DNA from: Cerioporus squamosus
Taxonomy: Eukaryota; Basidiomycota; Agaricomycetes; Polyporales; Polyporaceae
Length of the DNA: 21,102 nucleotides
Assembly (NCBI GenBank): GCA_022592435.1
Contig: JABYQS010000478.1
Location: 1 to 21,102 of the forward strand
Direction: 5' to 3'
The position numbers and the translations under genes are program-made. A model generated the notes under the pieces. The model was not told the DNA's origin, did no database searches, and saw only the letters and a program-made list of their open reading frames with translations. Positions 1-9,724 of the stretch are shown one piece after another; position 1 is the stretch's first letter; each line of letters starts with the position of its first letter.

Positions 1-21
1 GATATTCATTAGCCATCGCAG

Positions 22-868
22 GTAACGAGAAGGAGGTCGGCGAGGGCATCAAGCAGTCTGGCGTGCCACGTGAGCAGATCTTCCTCACCACCAAGCTCAA
101 CAACCCCGACCAGCGCAACGTCGCCAGCGCACTCGATGCCTCGCTCAAGGCTCTGGACACGCCGTACCTCGATCTATGGCTCATGCACTGGCCGTGCCCG
201 ATGAAGAAGGAGGGCGCGGCCGGACAAGGAGCGCGACTGGCGCGACACGTGGAGGGACATGGAGAAGGTGTTCAAGGAGCACCCCGACAAGGTCAAGGCC
301 ATCGGCGTGTCCAACTTCTCGGTCTCGTATCTGCAGGAGCTCCTGAAGATCGCGACTGTCATCCCTGCGGTGAACCAGATCGAGTCCCACCCGTACGTCT
401 GATCTCCGTACATCCCCGTCGAGGAAGCGTGGTACTCACGTTGTGCGCAGCTTGTGTTTGCAGGAGGACATCGTTGAGGAGTGCAGGAAGCACGGCATTG
501 CGGTCACCGCGTACTCGCCGCTTGGCTCCGACCAGGCCCCGTCCTCGAGAAACCTGTTGTGAAGAAGCTGGCGGAGAAGTACAAGGTCGCGCCGTCGAAC
601 ATCCTCATCTCCCTGCAGGTCAACCGCCCTGGCGTGTCTGGTACGTGCAAAGACGCATGGCGCACCTCGATGCCTTTACTGATCCTCCTTCTTTCGCAGT
701 CATCCCGAAGTCCGTCACGCCGCACCGCATCGAAGAGAACGCGAAGATCGTGGACTTGACCGAGGACGACATTAAGGCGTTGTTCGAGCTGGAGAAGGAG
801 AACCACACCGGTACTGCAAGCCGTACTGGACTGGCTGGGGCAACATCGGCTTCCCGGACTTGGAGTAG
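22..868 (+). CDS. Aldo/keto reductase, 5'-truncated by the window edge, frame broken three times
   Basis: NADPH-dependent aldo/keto reductase of the fungal xylose-reductase/GCY1-like type, which would reduce aldehydes or ketones in the cytosol. Recognised by the TTKL strand, the block LDLWLMHWPCPM with the catalytic His region, AIGVSNFS, PAVNQIESHP, VTAYSPLG and the cofactor-binding IPKS loop. The first exon starts at about 22 after a CAG acceptor; the N-terminal third lies outside the window. A clear intron is 641-699 (GTACGT...CGCAG), joining GVS to VIPKS. Another intron is likely at about 400-463, with less certain ends. Frame is lost at about 216-222 (between MKKEG and DKERDW), at the CCCC run 537-540, and at about 811-816 (before RYCKPYW). 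After the last break the normal C-terminus reads to TAG at 866-868. The family is sure; whether the gene is a pseudogene or carries assembly indels is not. Confidence 0.85.
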
Positions 869-1446
869 ACTGCCGGCGAGAGAAGACCGTGAAGTAAGAT
901 CATTTGTAGACCAACTTTATACCATGTAGCCATAGTTGAAGTAATGGAGGAGGAATGAGTTTGCCAAAGTCGCATCGTCGTGGTGGTGGTCGGGAGAGAA
1001 CCAGCTCAAGCGCTCTGCCTCGCAGCCGACTCCATATCACCCCAGATAAGTATACCGCCGCGAGGGTTAGAGTATAGAAGTCGCACCCAATGTGAACAGA
1101 TCTCTGCAGACGTATACATCGAGTAAAGAAGGGAGTCGAAAATGCCGAAGTGAGAAGTGTCAGATGCGCTGCCCGGCATGGTTGCGGAAGAGGACCCGAA
1201 CGAGCGTGTCGACGACGCGAAGTCGTTGTCTTCGCCGTCCGCCCGAGACCACCTCTCACTTTCTCCAATCGCGTCTTGCTACCCCTGCTGCTCACGTCGA
1301 CCGCACGAGCTGTTGAATTGCTATTCTGCATTCTGATCCCTCGGGGAATGTGACGCGACTTCCTGCATATCGGACCATACTTTGCGCTCTCGCCAGCAAA
1401 TTTGGGCCATCTCATCCTTTCTACGACACTCGATACTCAGGCAGAT
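869..1446. other. Intergenic region between the AKR and the sorting nexin
   Basis: About 580 bases with no convincing gene. Open frames on both strands have arginine/serine-rich, low-information translations and no family motif. The stretch should contain the AKR 3' UTR and the promoter and 5' UTR of the SH3-PX gene. No clear TATA box was found. Confidence 0.5.
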
Positions 1447-4200
1447 ATGGCGGAGGCAGCTAGCTCGCCGCCTAGGACAGGCCTCCTGCAAGTCCCGCAA
1501 GTCCTCTCGCGACCGCACCGGCGAGCTCGAGTTCGACTCCGGGATCAACACCTCGACCGCGTGGACTGTCTCCCTCGCAAACCCCGATGGCAGTCCGCGT
1601 CTTAGTCTGAATGGAGCCGCCGCCTGTCTTCTGCAGAAGCGGAGCCAGAACCAGAGACCGCAGAGAGTGTAGACGAGGAAGGCTCTTTCGATGCAGAGGA
1701 GATTCGCCCGCCCGTGCGCTGTACGCATTCCAAGCAAACCCGAGTTCCGCGAGCTCATGCAAGTCGAGGCTGGAGACGAACTGGAGATTGTGCGTGAAGA
1801 CGTCGGCGAGGGATGGAGTCTCGCGCGGCTTCGCATAAGGAGCGAGGAGGTTGGAGGAGGGGAGATGGGGCTGATCCCGCGATCGTACTACATCGTGCGT
1901 ACTCCGTTCTGTTTCTACATTGACCTTGCAGTGAACGCGCATTCAGTTTACAGCAGACTTTGCGTACTCCGACGGCCTTGAAGTGCCTGCCCACCATACG
2001 CGAGGGCGGAGCAGGCGCGAAGCGTCAACCGGGTCGATCACCCCGCGAGGTTCAGGTTCTCCTGCCCGCGAAAGTGAGGCGAGACCTATCCTGCCGCAAA
2101 CCACGGGGAGTGGTTCCCCAGCTTCCGACGCAGTCTGCTTCGCGGCAAAAGCCTGAACAGGTTCTCGAGTTTTGTGACAAGTGGGGCAGAGGAGTTTGTG
2201 CTACAGGGCAGCTCGGAGGACGCGACCGCATCCCACCCCCCGCGGATACCAAGCGACATGGACGGCGACGAGAGCAAACGAGAGAGCGTGCTGGGGCACT
2301 TGACAGAGGCAGAGAGGCACTTCGTCGAAGCTGGCCCATCCTGGCGGACGAAGGTTCCACCCTTCCGCGTCCTCATCCACTCCCCCTCCAAGCGCACCTC
2401 GACCATTACAGGTGCATATACCATGTACACTGTTACCACCGCATTTGGTGCGCTGTCGCACTCTCGTGCCTCGTCAAGTTCGTCCGACCCAGAGGCGGAC
2501 GCGGACGCGGAACCCCCTTCACCCATGCGCATCACAGTTCACAGGCGGTTCTCGCACTTCGTCGCGCTTCACACAGCGCTCACCCGCTTGCTTCCTGGGA
2601 TCGCGCTCCCGCCCCTTCCGGAGAAACAGTATGCGGGTCGGTTCAGTGAGGACTTCGTCGAAGCCCGAAGAGGAGACCTCGAGCGATACATGAACCGCGT
2701 CGCGCGGCACCCGGTTGCGCGATACGCGGAGGTGCTCACATTCTTCCTTGGCTGCGAAAGTGATACGGTACGCAACATGTCTCTTGAGGTGGCGCATGCA
2801 CGCTGATGTCCTCGTGCAGGAGTGGAAAAAGCAGCTGCCGTACTACCTGTCGCTTCCGCCCAAAGGCCCCGCGTTCTTCGCGAACGTGTATCACCCCGCT
2901 TTCAACGTAGATGCAGACGAGGCATCTGAAGCCATAGACCGCTTCGTCAACCACACTCGCGCAGTCGGGAAGGGCGTGCAGGGGCTGCGGAACATCTTCG
3001 GCAAGGTGCGCGAAGCTCGCGTCGAGATGTCCAAGGCGGAGAGGCTGCTGTCGTACTCGATACTGTCGATGATCACGGCGAAGCCCCTTGCGCAGGCACC
3101 TACGACTGGCCTGAGTGAGGAGGAAGAGGAAGAGGAGGGACAGAACGCTGCTACGCATGGGCACGTCAACGAGGACGGCGCTTGGTGCTGGCGGGAAGGA
3201 TGCGAGAGTGAGTTGTATCTGCCCTCTTGCTTGCCTAGCCCAGACTGAGATTAGGTGTCCGCAAGCTTGCCTGAGATTGACCAAGGCGATGCAGAAGACG
3301 TCGGAGACGCTGCAGATTGTGGCGGATTTGTATGACGACCACGTAAGTCCTTCGTATCACGGATATAGAAGCGAGAACTGAGTCCATCCCATGTCTAGGC
3401 GCGCAGGACACAGCTCGCAACGCACGAAGCGTTCAAGAATGTCGCCCATCCGGCGACACTGTACGCGGTATGTCATATCACCCCAGTCCCGTCGGCGAGA
3501 GCTGAATTTGGGATGTCCAGCCGGTCGTAGATACCCACAGATCCACCTTGTCAAGATACCACGACTCAATACGAGAAGGAGGGGTACGTTTTCACCCGCG
3601 AGGTTTCGTCTCGCTGCTTTCGCTGACGTGTCTGCGTACAGGAAGATGAGGAGATGGCAGCACGCTGCGAGACCGTGCTCAATACCACCATGGCTGAGAT
3701 GGATACCTACCACACACAGAAGGTCGAGGATTTCCAGGAGCTCGCGAAGGAGCATCTGGATGGAGAGATTGCACTCTACGAGCAGGTGAGTCGCCCATTC
3801 GTGGACCACCGGTGTCAGAAGCACTATGCGACCAATTCACGGTTGCCTACGGTCGCGAGCCAACCTATGTCCTATGGATATTTCAGTCCTTATTCCCTCG
3901 GACGTTATACGCGCCCCGACCATCGGCTGACACTCCCAGCAGATCCTCAGCCGCCTGCGGACCGCGCGGAAAGCGTTCGACCAGCCACAGTACGACGAGC
4001 TCGGCCGGGGCCCGCGGCAGCCGTCGATATACGAGCGCGAGCTGGAGCACCCGCGACTGAGCCCCGCGCCGCTGTCGCAGCCGTGTCCGCATGTCTTTGA
4101 TTCGGCGCCGATGCGGCCGGTCAGCGTTGCTATACAGGAGGGCGTGGGGATGCTGCTTGGTGCGCCTGGGCGTGCTAGCGTTTTTGGCAAGTTCTGGTAG
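1447..4200 (+). CDS. SH3-PX-BAR sorting nexin (SNX9/18/33-like), 5' half with frame breaks
   Basis: Endocytic/endosomal sorting nexin: the SH3 domain binds proline-rich partners, PX binds phosphoinositides and the C-terminal BAR region bends membrane (family knowledge). Visible in order: an acidic linker; SH3 (RALYAFQANP ... GDELEIVREDVGEGW ... GLIPRSYY) at about 1712-1894; a basic stretch (RGKSLNRFSSFV); PX (about 2340-2765: WRTKVPPFRVLI, RRFSHF, LPPLPEKQ, RFSEDF); then the BAR region with LQIVADLYDDH and VEDFQELAKEHLDGEIALYEQ. The last exon ends in SVFGKFW-TAG at 4198-4200. Introns read: 1895-1946, 2768-2819, 3208-3265, about 3346-3398, 3469-3533, about 3584-3640 and 3786-3942, with a probable one at 1593-1636. 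Frame breaks remain at about 1705-1712, CCC 1739-1741 and GGGG 2105-2108; the 5' end is uncertain. From 2108 to the stop the frame is clean. A poly-Glu tract lies near 3113-3137. Confidence 0.88.
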
Positions 4201-4232
4201 AGCCGTGGGCTGCGACTGTACTAGTGCAGTCA

Positions 4233-4354
4233 TGGCAGATTTGGTGATTGACAGGATCTATCACGAGCGTTGTGCATCACATATGGGAAGGCCTGGCAGA
4301 TTTGGTGATTGACAGGATCTATCACGAGCGTTGTGCATCACATATGGGAAGGCC
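4233..4354. repeat. Perfect 61-bp tandem duplication
   Basis: Copy 1 is 4233-4293 and copy 2 is 4294-4354. I found no mismatch between them, and the next base also matches. Each unit begins TGGCAGATTTGG and ends GGGAAGGCC. The copies start 33 bases after the sorting-nexin stop, so they lie in its 3' UTR or just beyond. The 61-base period would shift any reading frame, which fits non-coding DNA. Perfect identity means a recent event or an assembly artefact. Confidence 0.95.
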
Positions 4355-6105
4355 TACATTGTGTGTTCACGACTTGTTTCTCGACGCCCGAAGCGAGCGT
4401 TGCGTCTGGAATCGTGGTGAGGTGAGTAGATGTGCATGTCTCCTGTCTCTACTAGACTGCTGATAGGGCATCTTCCTAGTATGACAAGGCGTTCATATGC
4501 GAAAAAGCTGCACTCCGTCCTGCCAGAGTGCCGAGTGGTAAGTACAAGCTTCGCCAGAGACTGTAAGGTATTATTGTTACCTAGCTCCTTCACGAACGAT
4601 GTACTCACGATCATCGTCATCTGCCACAGAGTAGACGGCAAATTGCTCGACATCGTCTCCGCTCTCGATACTCCGAGCTGGCTGACGACTACACCTCCAT
4701 CAAAGAGCTGACCTTTTGATTCGTTGGGGTACCTGACATACCCAAGAATATTCCACGCGTCTCATCCTCTGATCAATTCCCGCAGTCCAGATCCACTGAC
4801 ATCCTCCATCGCGGATCTTTTAAGATCTGTGCGAAGTTGCGCTCCTAAGGAAGAACTCCCGGGCGACGAGCTCTCCTCCGTTGCGATCGCTCAACACATG
4901 CTTTACGACGGTGGGCTCCACAAAGGAAGTGCGAGGTATCGGCTATCCAGTATGAGGGCTTTTCTGTACATTTATTCCCCGCGCGCGCACACAACTTGTG
5001 CTTGTCTCGCGACATTATTTCGTAAGCGCTCGTGGGAAATCTGCAAACATACCAAATTTGATTGTGTTCCCATTCGAGTGCTCCTCCTCCTTGGATACTT
5101 CGAATATTCCCGAAGCCAGGAAGTCGTCAGAAGTCGTCAGAGACACGGTACAGTAGGGAAGAGGTTGGGGGCATGAAGGCGCCGGTTTCCCTTTGGGGCA
5201 TATCTTATCTGGCAAGATGAGCTAAGCGCCTGATTATCTGTTATTTCCGAAAAGGGAACAGGAGTCCTCCTCCCTGAAGTGCTTGTTTGGCTTCGTAGGC
5301 TGAGGTTCTACCCTCCTTCTGCCCGCTAAAAGCCAGTAGGTTACTCAATAAGTCGTATTCTGCACGGACATAGGGAATACAGAGGATTTTATGACATGTT
5401 ATGGGCGCCTATCGAAATGTGCGCGCGCCAGGGAGAAGATATGCGCGCTGTCGAATAAATGTACAGAAACACCATCATAATCCAGGGCTGTCTCTTGTTG
5501 AGTACGGTACGAGACAAGGCGCATGAAACAACTATTGACGCTCACTACAGACCACCCTTTCGCAGGTGCTCCCAGGCGGCCAGGGTCGTTCCTATTGCTA
5601 GATCCCGACTGCTCGCAACGCTCACCAACTTCTCCGTCACGTAACACTCTCTTCTTTTCCTTTTGATACACCCTACTGGCCATCCTTGCGGTGCCACGAT
5701 CTGAGTAACGGGGGGCCGTGGCTATGATTGACCTGCCTGGGCATGGGATTTGCGTAGCGCCACTTTGGCCAAAGTTGTCGCAGCATGCTGGGCGAATCCT
5801 CAACCGGTCCAGAGCAGAGGTATAGACGTCCAATGAGACGTTCTGATGTTATCGACACAGAGTTGAACTTGAAGGTCTTGTCCGGACAAGCCCGCGTGCG
5901 AACCCACCGGCGACGCTTTCTCCACTCATTCCCACATCTTGTCGCCATGTCTTCATCACTTCTAGTGCTTCTGCTGTGGAATTTCTGACCATAGGCCAGG
6001 GATGATCGCGTCTTCTGCACTTCGAGGGCGCCGCGCCCATATCGGCGCCAGTGATGGCAGAAGGCTTCGTGGTAGCAGGAGGCTCCAGGAGCGGCCCCGA
6101 GAGGA
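4355..6105. other. Long, mostly non-coding gap upstream of the SDR
   Basis: Apart from the doubtful frame at 4724-5176, nothing gene-like was recognised. At about 4492-4720 there are short protein-like pieces on the plus strand but no family motif. A 10-bp unit AAGTCGTCAG occurs twice in tandem at 5121-5140. A perfect 14-bp palindrome CTTGTCCGGACAAG lies at 5877-5890, about 280 bases before the SDR start. Confidence 0.5.
4724..5176 (+). CDS. Doubtful hypothetical frame, 150 codons
   Basis: An open frame whose N-terminal half (SSIADLLRSV, APKEELPGDELSSVAIAQHM) is mildly protein-like, while the second half looks like chance translation rich in Cys, Arg and Leu. No family was recognised. There is no TATA box and no clear start context. 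It lies in the intergenic gap between the sorting nexin and the SDR. It could be a small gene, a decayed exon or chance. Confidence 0.2.
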   Translation: MGYLTYPRIFHASHPLINSRSPDPLTSSIADLLRSVRSCAPKEELPGDELSSVAIAQHMLYDGGLHKGSARYRLSSMRAFLYIYSPRAHTTCACLATLFRKRSWEICKHTKFDCVPIRVLLLLGYFEYSRSQEVVRSRQRHGTVGKRLGA

Positions 6106-6110
6106 TATAA
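6106..6110 (+). promoter_or_regulatory. TATA box of the SDR gene
   Basis: The sequence GGATATAAGC contains TATAA 56 bases upstream of the start codon at 6166, with a pyrimidine-rich stretch (CTCCTTCGCTC) at about 6138-6148 where transcription could begin. Spacing is typical for a fungal core promoter with a short 5' UTR. Confidence 0.65.
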
Positions 6111-6165
6111 GCAGCGAGATGCTACTCCCCTGCGGATCTCCTTCGCTCAATAGCTCAATATCGCC

Positions 6166-7451
6166 ATGGCCGACACCGTTCTGACTGAGCTCACCTCGAG
6201 CAAGCTGTTCGACCTCACCGGTGTCGTCGCTGTGGTGACTGGCGGAGGAACGGTGAGTATTTCCCATAGTTGTTGAACCTTCGTACTGAGTCTTCTCTCA
6301 GGGCATTGGTCTGATGATTAGCAGTACCCTCCTGGCCAACGGTGCTACTGTGTACATCATCGGTCCCAAGCAAGAGGACCTAGACAAGTGGGTGTCTTGC
6401 GTACAGGGTTCCTCCCTCGCAGTTCTCTGACGCTCCACCCGTTGTAACATAGGGTGGCGAAGAAGTACAGTGATGCCTGCGAAAAGACTGGCCGTGCAGG
6501 TCGGATGTATGGGATCGAAGGCGATATCCGCAAGAAGGTGGGTCGCTGTTATGAAATACCGTTCGAACGCGGGATACTGAGTGCCACGATCAACAGTCGG
6601 AGGCCCTTCGTCTTGCAGATGAGATTGGGAAGCGCGAGCAGCACGTCACCGTTCTGTTCAACAATGCAGGGTCAGTCGTGTATCAGCAACCCCGTCTCGC
6701 GCGTCTCTACTGACACCGACTCTCCAGCATCCATGCCGGCTACTACATTCTGCCGCCAGATGCAAGTGGCACGGGCTATCGCGACGCCGTGTTCAACAAC
6801 GTCGACGAGGAGACCTTCGACAATGTTCTTCACACTAATGCGATCGGACCGTACTTCATGACCTTCGCCTTCCTCCCTCTACTGGAGAAGTGGAAGCAGA
6901 GCAATGGCGGGTCCCGCTTCGCGCCACAGATCGTCATGACCGTCAGTATGAACGGTTGGACAAAGGTCCGTCGCATCAAATTCTCCGACCGAAGCTCTGT
7001 GGCTAACACCGGATGTCAACCCTAGGATCCTGCCACCGCAGGTTTCTCGCACCCCTACATGTTCTCCAAGGCGGCACTGGGCAAAGCGACTTCGACGCTC
7101 GCACATGAGCTCCTTCCGCTTGGTATCCGCGTCAACGGCATCGCACCGGGACTATTCGCGACATCCATGAGCGCGCCCGGTACCGAAGACGAGGCGGGGA
7201 TGGCTCACTTCCCCGAGGGCTCGCAATTTCCGTTCCAGACGCCTGTTGGGCGCCCCGGGCCAGTACCGCAAGGAACGAAAGAAGATATCGCCGCGTTGGT
7301 GCTGTTCCTCGTTGCGAACTGGTTCGTTGATGGCGAGACCGTGCTCATTGACGGCGGGGTGAGTGAAGGTCCCTTCTCGCTTGAGTAATGTGTCGCTGAC
7401 GAACGTCCCTGGATTCGATAGGTTCTCTTGAAACACCCGTCTTCTTACTAG
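6166..7451 (+). CDS. Short-chain dehydrogenase/reductase, seven exons, intact
   Basis: Classical NAD(P)-dependent SDR, 310 aa after splicing, probably a soluble oxidoreductase of the FabG/RhlG-like group common in basidiomycetes; the substrate cannot be told. Exons: 6166-6252, 6302-6387, 6453-6537, 6597-6670, 6728-6965, 7026-7358 and 7422-7451. All junctions are GT-AG and keep frame. Motifs: cofactor site TGGGTGIG at residues 25-32, NNAG at 108-111, Ser184 in TVSMNGW, and YMFSK giving Tyr201 and Lys205. The segment GIRVNGIAPGLFATSM follows. The C-terminus has the usual DGETVLIDGG turn and ends KHPSSY, encoded mostly by a tiny last exon. The start has good context (TCGCCATGGCC) and a TATA box 56 bases upstream. 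All catalytic residues are present, in contrast with the broken genes to its left. Confidence 0.95.
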
Positions 7452-7957
7452 GATCAAGAGGTATCTCGTGTCACGTGTCGTTATGCATCTTGCTATGTTA
7501 TCATGGTTTCTGCGCGCGCAGTCGAGCGTCGACTGTCAACGTGTGGGCTTGAGTGCTCTATACCTCAGGTAGCGGCGTTGTTGACTTCGACGATGTCAAA
7601 AAGCATATCCTAACGTCGAGGGCGTCGCGGTGAAGATCGTACACGGTACAGAGATCTGATGTTGTTGTACGTCGCCTAGGGTGTGCGATGAAGACCGTTC
7701 CAGCCGACATCGATCCCATTCGCGACAAACGACGGACCGTGCATTCGTCGTAATGTACTGGCATACATAGGCATGTTACAAGGAGTTCCACACATAACTG
7801 GGCAACAAACGAACAGAATAGACAAAACTTTATGCGGAGCTGAGTAGTCACTTGTAGCAGACGTCAAGGTGGCATGGTGAACGGGAACGGGGAGTACAAG
7901 TACAACAGCAATCCTCCAGACTGAGCAAATGCGCGAGGACGGCAACAACATGCGAAG
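7452..7957. other. Gap between two convergent genes
   Basis: About 500 bases between the SDR stop (plus strand) and the F-box 1 stop (minus strand). It should hold both 3' UTRs. Open frames seen here give no family motif and look like chance. No terminator-like or repeated structure was recognised. Confidence 0.5.
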
Positions 7958-9296
7958 TCAGAGACTCGGACGACTCCGAGCCGGGACCAGTGTAACACGC
8001 AGGATGCCTATGCTTTGTAAACCCGGGAGAACTGTAACAAGCGCACTCTCGACGCTGGGTAAAGCATGCTTGTCGTAGGAAAAACGGAAGTGCAGAGTCT
8101 CGAGTACCGGGCATTGCTTGCGGAACCATGGGTGGTCCAGACAAGCTAGGTCACAGATGGCGAGTGATGGCATCTCAAAATCGGGCAGATCAACGATGAT
8201 GTGCCGAAGTGTGGCGGGAGCGGAGGACAGAAGAGGTTTAAAGAGAGCGATGGGTGTAGGCTGATCTACGTGTTCAGGATGGAAGAGGTTATGAAACTCG
8301 ATGTTGAAGCTACGAAGGCTAGTGCACGCCGAGATCGCCTCGCCAATATTGCCCATGTGCGATAACAGAGGACCTGTGTAGGAACGAAGTGAGACGTCAG
8401 GAAGTCGATCGAAAGGTGGGACTGGAGACCGGCACATACCAACATGCATCCCATAGGCGGTAGTAGAGATTTTGAGCGACTCAAGGCACCGTCCCGCGGA
8501 TAAAAGCAGAGAATGCAGCGCAATGATATTCGCTAGGCCCGCAGGCAGCGAGCAGGTTGTCGAGAACTGCCGGAGAGCATCGGGAGCGAGTATAGCTTCG
8601 AGCCATTGATGGGTACTCTGAACTGCCCTCCAGTCCAGAAGCACGGTGTGAATGCGCATGGATCGGAGGGGAATGAATCGCCTCGGAACATCACGATCTA
8701 CATCGAGAGTGTGGATCCTTGAGTGTGCCATATCGCACACCATCAGGGTATGTGGGGAGTATGCAGCGAGGAGCATGCATTCTGTTGCCATGCGACCGAC
8801 GCGGTGGGCCTCCGCGGAGAAAAGAAGCCGGCTGATACATATTTTACGGAGCGGGATGCCTGTTATTGGCTGCCCGGGGGCGCGGTGGCGAGATCGAGAC
8901 CTCCCGCAGGAAAAGAGACTCAAGGACGGGTAGCTTCGACAGAGATACGTTGAGCTGGTTGAGATCGACTGTGAGGGCTTTTTCTTGCTCCTCACGTTCC
9001 TCCGGACCGCATCCCATGTCGAGGTTACCCCTTATTTTGAGTTTCTTCATGAACCTGGTGAGGTGTGGATGTGTCGCCAAGAAGTCCAATAAGAGAGCCA
9101 ACGGACGAAGTCTTCCACCGTTGAACACGACGGTGGAGAAGAGGAATGGGACAGCGACATCGTACCACCCCCTGGCAACCAGACTGCAGGCGGAGTGGGT
9201 GCTCGGATCGTCTCCAACCGCGACCAGGATTTTGTGGAAGACATCGACGGGGACACGGGCGATCGGGGAGGATGAGGACGTGTTGTCGTCAGACAT
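7958..9296 (-). CDS. F-box protein 1, one intron, one frame shift
   Basis: Putative substrate adaptor of an SCF ubiquitin ligase. The N-terminus has an F-box (IARVPVDVFHKIL ... CSLVARGWYDVAVPFLFSTVVF, about residues 12-58), followed by a leucine-rich C-terminal part with regular LxxL-type strands such as ACTSLRSFNIEF and QCPVLETLHFRFS. Exon 1 is 8440-9296 and exon 2 is 7958-8373. The intron 8374-8439 (GTATGT...CTGAC...ACACAG) is 66 nt, splits a Gly codon at phase 1 and keeps the frame open if retained. Frame changes once at the run of five G at 8876-8880 (plus strand), where VSISPP passes to APGQPITGIPL; one extra base or two missing would explain it. Repaired length would be about 424 aa, close to F-box 3 (440 aa). 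It may be real with a sequence error, or a young pseudogene. Confidence 0.8.
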
Positions 9297-9724
9297 GGGG
9301 AGTTCCTGCTTCGATCGACCCAGTGCTCGTCAGTCTCTTGATCACTCGGGACGTGCGCGAGAATCCACTCACAGTGTCGATCGGTCGAGGGTTTCAGATG
9401 GGCAAACAGTTGAGTGCTGAACGCCTCGTCGTGATCGCTCTGAGTCAAGGAGCGCTGGCGGCGGTAGCAGCTGCGATTGAGCTTGATAACGAATGCTACG
9501 GGAGCAGAAACTAAGACTGCGTGAGACCCTAACGATCTACATTTACCATGACGCGTTAGCCTAGAGTTGCAGCCGGTACACGGGGCGGATCCGACGCGAC
9601 GCCAGTAGGGGGACCGAGGTCAACCTAAGTTACAATGTATGCCAAGTATGACGAGGATAATCGCGATCCGCATTCCGGTGCGTTCTAATTCTTCCTCGAA
9701 TTACTCGGCTGTGTTGCAAGATAG
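9297..9724. other. Spacer between F-box 1 and F-box 2
   Basis: About 430 bases between the start of F-box 1 and the end of F-box 2, both on the minus strand. It should contain the F-box 1 promoter. Open frames running into it are overlaps of the F-box 1 gene in other frames. No TATA box or repeat was recognised. Confidence 0.45.

Noticed and set aside
900..1836. Long minus-strand frames across the AKR/sorting-nexin gap
   Set aside because: No family motif and the part beyond 1447 is antisense to the SH3 gene; typical shadow frames of GC-rich DNA.
9047..9448. Minus-strand frame overlapping the start of F-box 1
   Set aside because: It overlaps the F-box coding exon in another frame and has no motif of its own.
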